64,000 nucleotides of DNA. It comes from Paenibacillus xylanilyticus (lineage in GTDB: Bacteria; Bacillota; Bacilli; Paenibacillales; Paenibacillaceae). The translations under genes and the position numbers were made by a program. Where the stretch lies: contig NZ_JABMCB010000185.1 of NCBI RefSeq assembly GCF_013359935.1, forward strand, positions 62,001 to 126,000. Direction: 5' to 3'. The stretch's first letter is position 1. Each line of letters starts with the position of its first letter. Shown one piece after another: positions 9,710-18,456 of this stretch. Under the pieces are notes generated by a model. That model worked only from the letters and a program-made list of their open reading frames with translations, ran no database searches and was not told the DNA's origin.

Positions 9710-9753
9710 AAGACCTGATCAAGCCTGCAAAAGCAGGTCTTTGTTCAGGTCTT
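9710..9753. terminator. hairpin between convergent genes
   Basis: AAGACCTG (9710-9717) pairs with CAGGTCTT (9746-9753) around a smaller CCTGC/GCAGG hairpin. It lies between the AraC gene and the convergent hydrolase gene. The T-run is weak, so the terminator call is tentative. Confidence 0.4.
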
Positions 9754-9805
9754 TGCCAGTTATTTTACATTAGAAATATACTGAGATTCGTCTTGCAGGG
9801 TGTGC

Positions 9806-10750
9806 TCAAACGGAAATATGGTCTACATCTGTCTCTGGACGAAGCTGCAATTGCAGCTCTTCATCACGGTTGCAGACCATAACCCCGTTCACTACATCCA
9901 GCCGGGCGGCTTGAATCGAGGAACGACGAGCAGGCTCACTGGCATGATCGACGCCTTCGATACGGTCCGGATGAGTGAAATAGAAGATATAGGCTTCTTC
10001 ATCCTGGACCACCACATCTGCATGCAAACCGATCACGCCATCATCTTCGCGAATCCCCGGCTGATCAAGGATCATGCTGTTCCACTCCCAATGTTCCAGA
10101 TCATCAGATTTATATACGGCTTGTCCTCTCCATTCATCAACAATCATCCAATAGGAATCATGGAAACGAAAAACGTTAGGCCCTTCGTGGGCACGACCTG
10201 TAATGACCGGACCGATAACGTCCCAATGGTAGAGATCCGTGCTGTCTGCGGCATAGGTGTGAGAAGAATTCGTCTCGTCCTTGTACCACATACGGAATCG
10301 TCCATCCGGGAGCGGGTAGATGCAGGCATCGATGACGCGGTCTGAACTAAGCTCCAGTTTGCCATGAAACGTCCAAGTCAGGAGGTCGGGGCTGGTGTAA
10401 TGCATAATGTGACGGTCATGACCCGGCCAGTCATGAGGTACGCCTTGTATATAACTAACATACATGTGGTACGTGTTGTTATGCCAGAATATTTCCGGTG
10501 CCCAAAACGTATTATGTCCCCATTCATGCTCAAGACCTGTCAACGTACCGCGATAAGTCCATGACTGTCCTCCATCGGATGAAGAGGCTACGCCGAGATC
10601 CGTGCCGTGAACCCAGGCAAACTTCGGACCTCCTGCGGTAGCTCTGCGATTGGTGTAGATCATCCACCAGGTTTGCTCGGAACGATTCCATACAACGACC
10701 GGATCAGCCGCTCCATCGAAGATGGGATCACGAAATAAGGGTGCACTCAA
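9806..10750 (-). CDS. GH43-like five-bladed beta-propeller glycosidase
   Basis: A 314-residue protein without signal peptide whose repeats look like a five-bladed beta-propeller: DPIFDGAADPVVVW at the N-terminus (Asp12 and Asp16, candidates for the catalytic base), then WAPEIFWHNNTYHMYVSY, RVIDACIYPLPDGRFRMWY, and HEGPNVFRFHDSYWMIVDEW supplying an acidic residue. This is the architecture of GH43, GH32 and GH117 enzymes. It starts at TTG, preceded by a perfect AAAGGAGG with 8-bp spacing. It converges on the AraC gene. It probably acts on short oligosaccharides in the cytoplasm; whether it is an arabinofuranosidase, xylosidase or something else cannot be told. Confidence 0.75.
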   Translation of the reverse strand: MSAPLFRDPIFDGAADPVVVWNRSEQTWWMIYTNRRATAGGPKFAWVHGTDLGVASSSDGGQSWTYRGTLTGLEHEWGHNTFWAPEIFWHNNTYHMYVSYIQGVPHDWPGHDRHIMHYTSPDLLTWTFHGKLELSSDRVIDACIYPLPDGRFRMWYKDETNSSHTYAADSTDLYHWDVIGPVITGRAHEGPNVFRFHDSYWMIVDEWRGQAVYKSDDLEHWEWNSMILDQPGIREDDGVIGLHADVVVQDEEAYIFYFTHPDRIEGVDHASEPARRSSIQAARLDVVNGVMVCNRDEELQLQLRPETDVDHISV

Positions 10751-11106
10751 GATAAAGTCCTCCTTTAATTAGCCGCATAATATTAGTAAGCATTGTATCT
10801 ATCGTAAAAGAGATCGGGTGAAATTACAATATAACGTTTTCAATTGATATGAATTAATATATTAACTAATTCTGAAATAAGCATTTAATTTAGAAACAAC
10901 CTTGGGGATGTGCCATCTGATTAAATATTGAACGTAGTATAGGGGAGTTAAACTTGAAAGCAATGAACTAGGATAGCACGGTACCTGTGATCAAGGTATA
11001 AACATTGCTTAAGTCTTAGATCGGGCGTATATTAATGTTTATCCAAAATAGTAATATATTGATAGATGTACGATGTAAACATTTGTCTCCAGGGAGGTCG
11101 AAGCCG
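10751..11106. other. AT-rich intergenic region with an inverted repeat
   Basis: No gene is seen in these 356 bases between the divergent hydrolase and RidA genes. The notable feature is an inverted repeat, AAGCAATG (10958-10965) with CATTGCTT (11003-11010), enclosing CACGGTACCTGTG. It follows a short SD-like GGGGAG and a five-codon TTG-to-TAG frame. It would lie in the leader of the 11.1-17.3 kb operon. Its function is unknown. Confidence 0.35.
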
Positions 11107-11553
11107 ATGATAGCAACGAGGTTGAGTGAATTGGGTATTATCTTGCCACAGGCAAGCACACCGGCAGCGAAGTATGCCAATGCGGTCATTGTAAATGGGT
11201 TGATGTACGTGTCAGGGAAAGGGCCGGATACAGTGGAGCGTGGCAAACTAGGGGAGGATTTTACGACCGAGCAGGGGTATGATTTTGCCCGGAATGCAGG
11301 GGTCGAAGTGCTCGCCGTGGTCCAGGATGTGCTGGGTTCACTGGATCGGGTGAAACGTGTGATCAAGGTTCAGGGCTTCATTAATGCTTCTGCTTCCTAT
11401 CAGGAACATCACAAAGTTTTGAACGGGTTTTCGGATCTAATGATGGACGTATTTGGGGAGAAGGGCGTGCACGCACGTTCGGTTTTTGGAGCTGTCTCCG
11501 TACGGGATAACCTGCCACTTATTGTGGATTCCATATTCCAGGTAGAGGAGTAG
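11107..11553 (+). CDS. RidA family protein (enamine/imine deaminase)
   Basis: A 148-residue protein of the RidA/YjgF superfamily, beginning MIATRLSELGIILPQAS, with NAVIVNGLMYVSGKGP and the C-terminal SVFGAVSVRDNLPLIVDSIF typical of the trimeric fold. RidA proteins hydrolyse reactive enamine or imine intermediates released by PLP enzymes. The start at 11107 follows GGGAGG; a longer frame from 11035 has no site and adds non-family residues. The conserved substrate Arg is not in the canonical context, so this belongs to a divergent Rid subfamily. It is the first gene of a compact plus-strand cluster, and the next gene starts 6 bp later. Confidence 0.85.
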   Translation: MIATRLSELGIILPQASTPAAKYANAVIVNGLMYVSGKGPDTVERGKLGEDFTTEQGYDFARNAGVEVLAVVQDVLGSLDRVKRVIKVQGFINASASYQEHHKVLNGFSDLMMDVFGEKGVHARSVFGAVSVRDNLPLIVDSIFQVEE

Positions 11554-11558
11554 GGAGC

Positions 11559-12149
11559 ATGACTAACACCAATCCAATGAATCCGATTATGCTGTCTTTT
11601 CCTGAGAGCTTCAATACAACCCGTCTCACGATTCGAGCTCCGGAGTGGGGAGATGGGGCGGAAATTAACGATGCCATTCGCGAAAGTGTGGAGCAGCTGC
11701 GTCCGTGGCTGCCCTTTGCCGAAAATATACCTTCGTTAGAAGAATCCGAAGCACATGTTCGCAAAGCCAGATTGCAATTTTTGGAGCGAACCGATATGGT
11801 TCTCCATTTACGAGATAGACATACCAATGAATTTGTAGGCAGCAGCGGTCTGCATCGCATCGATTGGAATGCACGCTGTTTCGAGATTGGCTATTGGATC
11901 AGAACATTGCGGACCGGTGAAGGACTGATGACGGAAGCGGTGCAAGGGATTGAGCAGTTCGCAATTCAATATCTGGATGCGAATCGATTGGAGATTCGCT
12001 GTGATTCGCGTAATATACGAAGTGCCAAAGTGGCTGAGCGCGCAGGATTTACTCTTGAAGGCATACTGCGAAGTGTGCATCGTGACCGTGCAGGTACGCT
12101 GGTAGATGTCATGGTGTTTAGTAAAATCAGAGGCAAAGAATTCGAATAA
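11559..12149 (+). CDS. GNAT family N-acetyltransferase (RimJ/RimL type)
   Basis: A 196-residue acetyl-CoA-dependent N-acetyltransferase. The sequence shows TTRLTIRAPEWGDGAEINDAI at the start, the beta-strand FEIGYWIRTLRTGEGLMTEA leading into the acetyl-CoA pyrophosphate loop, and NRLEIRCDSRNIRSAKVAER, the hallmark of the RimJ/RimL branch that acetylates ribosomal protein N-termini or small amines. The ATG is preceded by GAGGAG and sits 6 bp after the RidA stop, so the two are co-transcribed. Substrate unknown; in company of a kinase and a methyltransferase it may modify a small molecule. Confidence 0.9.
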   Translation: MTNTNPMNPIMLSFPESFNTTRLTIRAPEWGDGAEINDAIRESVEQLRPWLPFAENIPSLEESEAHVRKARLQFLERTDMVLHLRDRHTNEFVGSSGLHRIDWNARCFEIGYWIRTLRTGEGLMTEAVQGIEQFAIQYLDANRLEIRCDSRNIRSAKVAERAGFTLEGILRSVHRDRAGTLVDVMVFSKIRGKEFE

Positions 12150-12170
12150 CAGATGGGTGGGGGCTCAGTT

Positions 12171-12986
12171 ATGAAGCTTATTGGTCAGGGAAGAACCGCA
12201 GACATCTATGCTTATCCGTCCAATCAGATTATGAAATTGTACAAAAGTGACTTTTCGTTTGAAGCTGTCCAGAATGAATTCAGAATTACGCAAATTCTAT
12301 ATGACAAGGGATTGCCCGTGCCACAGGCCAGGGTAATTATAGATGAGGCGAATCGTCAAGGAATCGTGTTTGAACGAATTGAAGGTCATACGATGTTTTC
12401 AATGATGTTTGGACAGCCCCTAAGACTTCAGGAGCTTGTACATCAACTGGCTGTCTGCCATGTGGAGCTTCATTCCCAAAGTGACGATCAAGGAGTTCTT
12501 CCTTCACAGAAGCAGATCTTGTCAGGCGCAATTCGAAGAACACAGCTATTGTCCGAAGAGGATAAGACACGCATACTGGTTTACCTGTCAAGTCTCCCGG
12601 AACGAACACAGATCTGTCACGGTGATTATCATCCCGATAATGTCATGGTGAACGAGATGAAAGACAGCTGCTATGTGATCGATTGGATGACGGGCATGTC
12701 GGGCGATCCTGCAGGTGATGTGGCACGCAGCTGGGTCATATTAAAAAGCGCATCGTTACCGGAGGATGCGGATCCGGAGATTCGATTGGGATTTGAAAGG
12801 TCTCGTGATACGATTGTGGATGGGTACACCAACCATTATATGCACCTTACTGGCTTAACCTGGAAGGAGATCGAATCATGGATTCTGCCTGTTGCTGCTG
12901 CACGTCTGGAAGAGTGTTTGCCAGGCAATGAAGCAGAAGAAGTGCTGAAATTTGTCCAGGAGCAACTGAATCAATTGAACGTATAA
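12171..12986 (+). CDS. aminoglycoside phosphotransferase (APH)-like kinase
   Basis: A 271-residue kinase of the APH/choline-kinase fold. Visible parts are an N-lobe with GQGRTADIYAYPSNQIMKLY (glycine-rich start and nucleotide Lys), the catalytic loop HGDYHPDN at residues 150-157 with catalytic Asp152, and the metal-binding IDW at 170-172. These enzymes phosphorylate hydroxyl groups of small molecules such as aminoglycosides, choline or sugars. The start chosen is the ATG at 12171, preceded by GGGGG; an in-frame ATG at 12153 lacks a site. It lies between the acetyltransferase and methyltransferase genes. It need not be a resistance enzyme; the substrate is unknown. Confidence 0.88.
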   Translation: MKLIGQGRTADIYAYPSNQIMKLYKSDFSFEAVQNEFRITQILYDKGLPVPQARVIIDEANRQGIVFERIEGHTMFSMMFGQPLRLQELVHQLAVCHVELHSQSDDQGVLPSQKQILSGAIRRTQLLSEEDKTRILVYLSSLPERTQICHGDYHPDNVMVNEMKDSCYVIDWMTGMSGDPAGDVARSWVILKSASLPEDADPEIRLGFERSRDTIVDGYTNHYMHLTGLTWKEIESWILPVAAARLEECLPGNEAEEVLKFVQEQLNQLNV

Positions 12987-13017
12987 ATTGAACTAAAATA
13001 ACGAGGTGAATGTCAAC

Positions 13018-15198
13018 ATGCTGCACTCATTAGAAGCCATACATTCCTACAGAAGAGGCAACATCCCAGAGGCGGGGCAGCATTCATGGCTGCAGCTGCT
13101 GGCAGCAGCCGAGCAACCCATTATTAATCTGGAACGTATTCATTCCATTGCTGAACTTGAAGGGACCAATCCCGTTCTGGACTACGTGGAGCGGAGTTTG
13201 CGCGTACTGGATCAGCAGAATGTTTCCTTTTGGGTACGTGAGTTGGTAGAGGAAGTGCTGGTCTGGTCGGAGACAGCCAAAGCCGGTTCCCTGAAACAAA
13301 GAAAGGTTTGGCAGCGCGCAGGGATAAATCTGTTCGTACATAATATTGGATCCGCACAGTTATACAGTCAGTACGTTATTCATCGGAAGACAGGAAGCAT
13401 GGACGATGGCTATCATACGGTTGATCAAACACCCGAATTATATGCTGATCGGGAGAACACCATAACGCCGAGGCAGCACATGGTTCGCACCTTAATTGCG
13501 ACGCATGGTCTTATTGGTCAATACATACGAGGTGAGATCCCTTTTGCCGAGAATGCTCCGCTGCATTCCTTCATAACGCAAGGCTGGCTGACAGCCGAGG
13601 AATTGCAGACCATCCTGATGGCGCTCAATGAATGCATTATTGCTGGTGTTGATCCGATGCTGTGGAGACAGGTCGAATCAGAAGTACAGCGAATTGTAGG
13701 GTGGATCATTAGTGAGCCGGATCATGCAGACTGGCCGTTGAAGGAACGACTATCCCGTCTGAGGAGTTTATCCATTCGTGAAGGAGAGTCCATGGATGAA
13801 GCTTATGCCAACCTGCAGACAGAGCTTGATATAGAAAAGGTGCTGGCACCGCTGTCTCATCTCACATTGTGGTACGTGGAATCCGCATTGCGTGATTTTT
13901 CTTTGCAGGAAATGGTCAAAGTTTTCCTGCTCTCCCTGCACAGTAAGGACATGGCTACCTCAGCACCGGAGGCAGATGAAGTACGCCATATCAGCTTCGA
14001 ACCGTTAATGAATACGATGTATTACGATTATAAAGGCGTCAAGAAGCTGAACATCTACAAAAAACGAATGATTGAGAAGTACCTGGAACAATGGTCCTGG
14101 AAACAGATTGAAGAGGGACAGTCGGTCACTTATCCTCACTTGACCCATCGCGCCTTACGTCATCCTGATTTGACGGATACGGTTTTTGTGACTTTTGAGT
14201 TTTCACCTGCGGCCGAGAAGCTGATTGCGTTTTGTATTGAAGCCGAGAAATCTCCATTATACGAGAAGGCTGTATTGTTGCTGTTCGATTTGTTCGGACT
14301 GCGGCGGGATGCGTATGACCGGTTTCATAATGAAGAAACATATCTGGCGGACATGAACAGCTCGGGTGATTATAAAAAAGTGCTGCTGGACTACATCGTT
14401 GGCAAACGTGTCCTGGATATTGGTCCTGGCGGGGGCGTGCTGCTTGATCTCATTGAGCAGGAGAAACCGGATGCGGAGCCGATCGGCATTGATATCTCTA
14501 CCAATGTCATCGAAGCGCTGGAGCGCAAAAAGCAGCGGGAAGGTCACCGCTGGCAGGTGATGAAAGGGGATGCTTTGCAGCTGGATCAATACGTGCAGCC
14601 AGGCACGGTGGATACGGTCATTTTTTCATCTATTCTGCATGAGTTATACTCCTATATTGAGCGAGACGGACGGAGATTTAACACGGACACGGTTGTTGCA
14701 GCACTGAAGAGTTCGTTTCACGTACTGTCGCCGGGTGGAAGGATCTTGATCAGGGATGGCATTATGACAGAACCTGAAGATCAGAAAAGGCGGATTCGCT
14801 TTTTGGAACCGGAAGGGATGCGCTGGTTGGAACGATATGCTCAGGACTTCCAGGGTCGTGAGATTACATTCGAACGGGCTGCTGAAAATGAAGCTGTTCT
14901 CAACATCAACGATGCGATGGAATTTCTGTACACATATACATGGGGCGAAGAAGCATATGTTCACGAGATCCAGGAACAGTTTGGCATCTTTACCCCATCT
15001 ACCTATGAAAATTGTATTCGCGAAGCACTTGGTGAGCAGGCCGAGATCATTCGGCTGGAGCATTTTCTTCAGGAAGGGTATAACGAGGCACTTGCAGAAC
15101 GCATTGTGTTCATGAAGGAAGACGGTCAGCCGGCACCTTTGCCAGACAGCACCTGCCTGATTGTTATTGAGAAGAAGAAAGGGATGGCGGGCAGATGA
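13018..15198 (+). CDS. large protein with C-terminal SAM-dependent methyltransferase domain
   Basis: A 726-residue protein. The C-terminal third is a class I methyltransferase: motif I VLDIGPGGG at residues about 464-472, the acidic GIDIS at the end of strand 2, and VDTVIFSSILHELYSY at motif IV. The first 450 residues are mostly helical, have no motif I recognise, and contain no membrane segment. The family is unknown to me beyond the methyltransferase domain. The ATG at 13018 follows ACGAGGTG with 9-bp spacing; a GTG at 13006 lies inside that site. The stop overlaps the next gene by 4 bp (ATGA), so translation is coupled to the histidine phosphatase. Confidence 0.85.
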   Translation: MLHSLEAIHSYRRGNIPEAGQHSWLQLLAAAEQPIINLERIHSIAELEGTNPVLDYVERSLRVLDQQNVSFWVRELVEEVLVWSETAKAGSLKQRKVWQRAGINLFVHNIGSAQLYSQYVIHRKTGSMDDGYHTVDQTPELYADRENTITPRQHMVRTLIATHGLIGQYIRGEIPFAENAPLHSFITQGWLTAEELQTILMALNECIIAGVDPMLWRQVESEVQRIVGWIISEPDHADWPLKERLSRLRSLSIREGESMDEAYANLQTELDIEKVLAPLSHLTLWYVESALRDFSLQEMVKVFLLSLHSKDMATSAPEADEVRHISFEPLMNTMYYDYKGVKKLNIYKKRMIEKYLEQWSWKQIEEGQSVTYPHLTHRALRHPDLTDTVFVTFEFSPAAEKLIAFCIEAEKSPLYEKAVLLLFDLFGLRRDAYDRFHNEETYLADMNSSGDYKKVLLDYIVGKRVLDIGPGGGVLLDLIEQEKPDAEPIGIDISTNVIEALERKKQREGHRWQVMKGDALQLDQYVQPGTVDTVIFSSILHELYSYIERDGRRFNTDTVVAALKSSFHVLSPGGRILIRDGIMTEPEDQKRRIRFLEPEGMRWLERYAQDFQGREITFERAAENEAVLNINDAMEFLYTYTWGEEAYVHEIQEQFGIFTPSTYENCIREALGEQAEIIRLEHFLQEGYNEALAERIVFMKEDGQPAPLPDSTCLIVIEKKKGMAGR

Positions 15199-15752
15199 GG
15201 AATGAGGCCACAACGGTTTTATACTTTGTTCGGCATGCGGAGTCAGCTTATGTGGAAGGGCAGGAACGAGAGCGGGGACTCACGGAACAGGGGAAGCGGG
15301 ATGCGGCGGCAGTTGCAACTCTGCTCCGTGAGGAGCGAATTCAATGCTTTTATTCCAGTCCTTACAAGCGGGCAGTGGATACGATTCAGGAACTGGCTGA
15401 AGGAGCGGGTGCATTCGTGGTGACAGTGGAAGATTTGCGAGAACGTAAGCTATCCGATGAAACGGTGAAGCATGCCGATTTTCGTGGAGCCAAACAACGA
15501 TTATACCTTGATCCTTCCTTTGCATACCCGGGAGGAGAGTCAGGTGAACAGGCATGCTCACGAGCTGTACCTGTAATTGAGCGAATTCTGGACACACACG
15601 CTGGACAAAAAGTCGCGATTGGGACACATGGGGATGTGATGACCCTTATTTTTCAGCATTTTGATCCTTCCTACGGTTACGATTTCTGGGTGAGCACAAC
15701 GATGCCGGATATTTATAAATTGGAGTTCGATAAGGAACATAATTTGGTGTAG
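15195..15752 (+). CDS. histidine phosphatase family protein
   Basis: A 185-residue phosphatase of the phosphoglycerate-mutase-like (histidine phosphatase) superfamily. The RHAE motif at residues 13-16 holds the catalytic His14, and a second core His lies in KVAIGTHGDVM. The motif RAVDTIQELAEG provides the usual Arg. The ATG overlaps the stop of the methyltransferase gene (ATGA), indicating translational coupling and a linked role, perhaps removing a phosphate added by the upstream APH-like kinase. That link is inference only. Confidence 0.9.
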   Translation: MRNEATTVLYFVRHAESAYVEGQERERGLTEQGKRDAAAVATLLREERIQCFYSSPYKRAVDTIQELAEGAGAFVVTVEDLRERKLSDETVKHADFRGAKQRLYLDPSFAYPGGESGEQACSRAVPVIERILDTHAGQKVAIGTHGDVMTLIFQHFDPSYGYDFWVSTTMPDIYKLEFDKEHNLV

Positions 15753-15815
15753 GTCACCCGTCTGTGGCAAGAGTCAAATTAATTCTAATCCGTAGATCCT
15801 CAAGGAGGTTACAGC

Positions 15816-16352
15816 ATGGATGAAATGACAAATATCAATGATTTGAGCCCTGATCCAGCCATGACGCCGGTAGTAGGTCTGCTGCATGCCATGGTAAATT
15901 ACAATGATGAGAGATTAATTCGACTCGTGAAAGACATGAGTGCGGAGGAATTGCAGTTCAAAGGACCTGCACATGATGTAAACAGCACAGCCCAGCTGTT
16001 AAGACACATCAGTGTTGTGTTGCTTCACTGGGTATTTCGCTTACAGTCTCAAGAAGTGCCTGCTGGCTATACGGAGAAATATGGACCGATGTTTGACGCA
16101 GATGGAAAGTTACCTTTGATACCGGACTTGACGATACAAACCTGGCTGCAAGAGCATTCTTCCATTCGGGAAATGTTCAGAAGTGTATGCCTGTCTTTGC
16201 AAGATCATGATCTGGAACGGGTGGTTCCTTATGAAAATGGAGAAGGTGCAGTGATTCGCTGGAGTCTGTTCCATATTGCGGACCATTGCCGACACCACTA
16301 TGCTCACATCGTCTACCTGAGACGTACATATTCCGAACAGTTCAAGGGGTAG
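15816..16352 (+). CDS. DinB family protein
   Basis: A 178-residue four-helix-bundle protein of the DinB/YfiT type. Metal-binding histidines are visible in TAQLLRHISVVLLHWVF and in FHIADHCRHHYAHIVYLR. Members include thiol-dependent S-transferases and metal-dependent hydrolases, many of unknown function. The start ATG follows AAGGAGG. It sits 64 bp after the histidine phosphatase and 6 bp before the exonuclease gene, within the same plus-strand cluster. Specific function unknown. Confidence 0.88.
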   Translation: MDEMTNINDLSPDPAMTPVVGLLHAMVNYNDERLIRLVKDMSAEELQFKGPAHDVNSTAQLLRHISVVLLHWVFRLQSQEVPAGYTEKYGPMFDADGKLPLIPDLTIQTWLQEHSSIREMFRSVCLSLQDHDLERVVPYENGEGAVIRWSLFHIADHCRHHYAHIVYLRRTYSEQFKG

Positions 16353-16358
16353 GTACTT

Positions 16359-17045
16359 ATGGAAATCAAGTTTTATCCCGACCGATATGTTGTGGACGAC
16401 CTGTATGTGCCCGAGCTGCACGAGCGCTTGTACTGCATATTTGATCTCGAAGGGACAGGGATTCATCCCGAGCAAGAGAGCATTACCCAATTCGGTGCAA
16501 TGGATTACAAACGCGGACAGACAAGGAATTCAACATTCTCTTCCTTCTCACGTGCCAGTAAACCGATACCGAATGCTGTAGCCAAGTTAACGGGCATATC
16601 GAATGAGGATATGATCACAGCTCCTGCTTTTACAGAAGCATTTCATGCATTCTCCAGCTTTGTGGGGGACAAGATTCTCGTAACACATGCAGGGTATGAA
16701 TATGATCTGCCTATATTGAAGCGTCACTGCGAGCAATTTGACGTGTCGATGTTTACCAATAAGGTGCTGGATACGAAAGCGATGTTCACGTATATTCATC
16801 CTGAAGTGCGTGAGGTTATTTCTACGGATTTTCTGATTCAGTATTATAACATCAATACAGTCGGCATTCGAAGACATGATGCCTTGGCGGATTGCGGCAT
16901 TATTGCTCGCATACTGGGTCAACTTCTTCAGGAGTATGATGAGAGGGGCTTGGATCACTTCACTGCAGATCCTACTCGCTTCGTGCGAAGATTTGAGATA
17001 CCTGAGATGTACAAGATCACACCAAATGGAGGAATGCCGAAATGA
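16359..17045 (+). CDS. DEDDh 3'-5' exonuclease (PolIII epsilon-like)
   Basis: A 228-residue exonuclease of the DnaQ superfamily. The ExoI motif FDLEGTG gives Asp29 and Glu31, and ASKPIPNAVAKLTGI leads into the ExoII region. HAGYEYDLPILKR supplies the ExoII Asp, and RRHDALADCGIIARIL is ExoIIIh with the HxAxxD signature. It degrades single-stranded DNA or RNA ends; it is a standalone domain, not fused to a polymerase. AAGGGG precedes the ATG. Its stop overlaps the start of a small ORF (ATGA). Confidence 0.9.
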   Translation: MEIKFYPDRYVVDDLYVPELHERLYCIFDLEGTGIHPEQESITQFGAMDYKRGQTRNSTFSSFSRASKPIPNAVAKLTGISNEDMITAPAFTEAFHAFSSFVGDKILVTHAGYEYDLPILKRHCEQFDVSMFTNKVLDTKAMFTYIHPEVREVISTDFLIQYYNINTVGIRRHDALADCGIIARILGQLLQEYDERGLDHFTADPTRFVRRFEIPEMYKITPNGGMPK

Positions 17046-17254
17046 GCAGAACAGCGGCGGAGAAGCTCCTGAACGATTTGAATGATGGCAAGCTGATCAC
17101 AGATCAGAAGTTTAAGAAAATCCCGAATTGGTCGGTTATGTGAGTGATGATATCGGACTGATTGGGGGCTGGATTACTGCAGGGAGAAGTCCAAAGTACC
17201 TTTGTGAGACAACTGCTTGCAAGTTACCATAACGGGAAACTGCCTCTGCGCTAG
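17042..17254 (+). pseudogene. small ORF with apparent compensating frameshifts
   Basis: An ATG overlapping the exonuclease stop (AATGA) opens a frame that stops at a TGA (17141) after 33 codons. Reading on with one base missing near 17123-17125 and one extra base near 17185 joins three protein-like segments: an N-part ending QKFKKIP, a middle ELVGYVSDDIGLIGGWITAG, and an end EVQSTFVRQLLASYHNGK. These give about 70 residues ending at TAG 17252 in the starting frame. The gene family is not recognised. It may be a decaying gene, or carry two sequence errors; the 33-codon peptide could also be all that is made. Confidence 0.4.
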
Positions 17255-17262
17255 CAGAGGCA
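17241..17262 (+). terminator. strong stem-loop at the end of the eight-gene cluster
   Basis: TGCCTCTGC (17241-17249) and GCAGAGGCA (17254-17262) form a perfect 9-bp stem with a 4-base loop that includes the last stop codon. No T-run follows, so termination may be weak, or the stem may stabilise the 3' end. Confidence 0.5.
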
Positions 17263-17360
17263 AGGTAACCCCCATGCTTCTTGTTTGTATAAAAAAATGA
17301 ATTCAAATGTGTATTGTGAGTCTGGTAAGGCGTAAGGTACAATTCACCTTAGAACTTAAT

Positions 17361-17381
17361 TGAGAATGATAATCATTATAT
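17361..17381. promoter_or_regulatory. Fur box upstream of siderophore-binding protein gene
   Basis: The sequence TGAGAATGATAATCATTATAT contains two overlapping 7-1-7 Fur motifs (17361-17375 and 17367-17381), close to the TGATAATnATTATCA consensus. It lies about 50 bp before the lipoprotein start, so the gene should be repressed when iron is sufficient. Confidence 0.85.
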
Positions 17382-17429
17382 ATTTACATTCTCTTTTATA
17401 CAGCTGATTACATAGGGGTGAAGAGTAGC

Positions 17430-18434
17430 ATGGCAAGTTGGAGTAACAGTATTAAAGGTTGGGGAATCGCAGTTCTGGTTACGGTATTGCTTATCACGGG
17501 ATGTAGTGCTAATCCAGGTGCACAGGAGGAACAGGCTCAGACATTGGTAACTGAGAATGCTGCTTCTGGCGACATTGCGTCTGAAACAAACCAAGAGACG
17601 GAGACACGTGTGGTACAGGATGAATTCGGAGATGTAACGATTCCGGTGCATCCGCAGCGCATTGCTGGTATCTATGTGGAAGATTACCTGAAGGCTCTGG
17701 ATATCACACCTGTAGTGCAGTGGTATAATCCGATGTGGGGCGTACAGGAATATTTGGATCTGGATGTGCCTCAATTTGACACGACAGGCAGCATTGAAGC
17801 GTTATTGCAATATGATCTGGATCTCATCATAGTGGATGGCGGAGTGGACATGGAGAAATATGAGATGTATTCAAAGGTGGCACCGACGTACCGCCTGCCA
17901 GAAGACATTTTGCAGGATTCCAATCAGATTTTGACGACCATTGCCGATGTTGTAGGTAAACCGGACAAGGGTAAAGAAGTTGTTGCAGCATATGAGGCCA
18001 AGATTGCAGACGCCAAGGCGAAGCTTAAGGAAGCGGTCGGGGGTGAGACTGTAGCTGTTGTCCGACTGAATATCAGCGATAATACACTGGCATTATTCGG
18101 TATTAAAAATCGGTTTACCGGATTTATTTATTCGGAGCTTGGTTTAACGCCGCATCCACTGGTCAGCAAGATGGAAGAATATCAGGAAATCCTTTCTGAA
18201 GAGGGTATTCCAGAGCTTGATGCGGATCATATTATTTTATTTCCATCCAATGGAGACTGGTCTTCCCCCGAGAACAAGGAAGCTTTGAAGGTGCTGGATA
18301 GCAAGTTGTGGAAATCCCTTCCTGCAGTCAAAAACAACCAGGTGTACATGATGGAAAGGTCGTATTGGCAATCCGGTGCGATAACGGCGAATTCGATGAA
18401 GATTGATGATCTCTTACAAAAAATGACGCCTTAG
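17430..18434 (+). CDS. iron-siderophore ABC transporter substrate-binding lipoprotein
   Basis: A 334-residue FepB/FhuD-type (cluster A-2) binding protein. The lipobox LITGC places the lipid-anchored Cys at residue 25. The mature part has an acidic linker, then VTIPVHPQRIAGIYVEDYLKAL, the start of the two-lobed fold. It binds a ferric siderophore outside the membrane and hands it to a FecCD-type permease, none of which is nearby. ATG 17430 follows AGGGGTG; a GTG at 17418 overlaps that site. The upstream Fur box predicts iron regulation. It shares DLGLTPHPLV-like and KIDDLL motifs with the C-terminal domain of the next gene. Confidence 0.9.
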   Translation: MASWSNSIKGWGIAVLVTVLLITGCSANPGAQEEQAQTLVTENAASGDIASETNQETETRVVQDEFGDVTIPVHPQRIAGIYVEDYLKALDITPVVQWYNPMWGVQEYLDLDVPQFDTTGSIEALLQYDLDLIIVDGGVDMEKYEMYSKVAPTYRLPEDILQDSNQILTTIADVVGKPDKGKEVVAAYEAKIADAKAKLKEAVGGETVAVVRLNISDNTLALFGIKNRFTGFIYSELGLTPHPLVSKMEEYQEILSEEGIPELDADHIILFPSNGDWSSPENKEALKVLDSKLWKSLPAVKNNQVYMMERSYWQSGAITANSMKIDDLLQKMTP

Positions 18435-18456
18435 TGAAATTTTTAAGTATCCAATC

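Noticed and set aside
12171..12986. Aminoglycoside resistance gene.
   Set aside because: The APH fold is shared by many kinases with other substrates; there are no mobile-element marks around it and no specific resistance-family signature.
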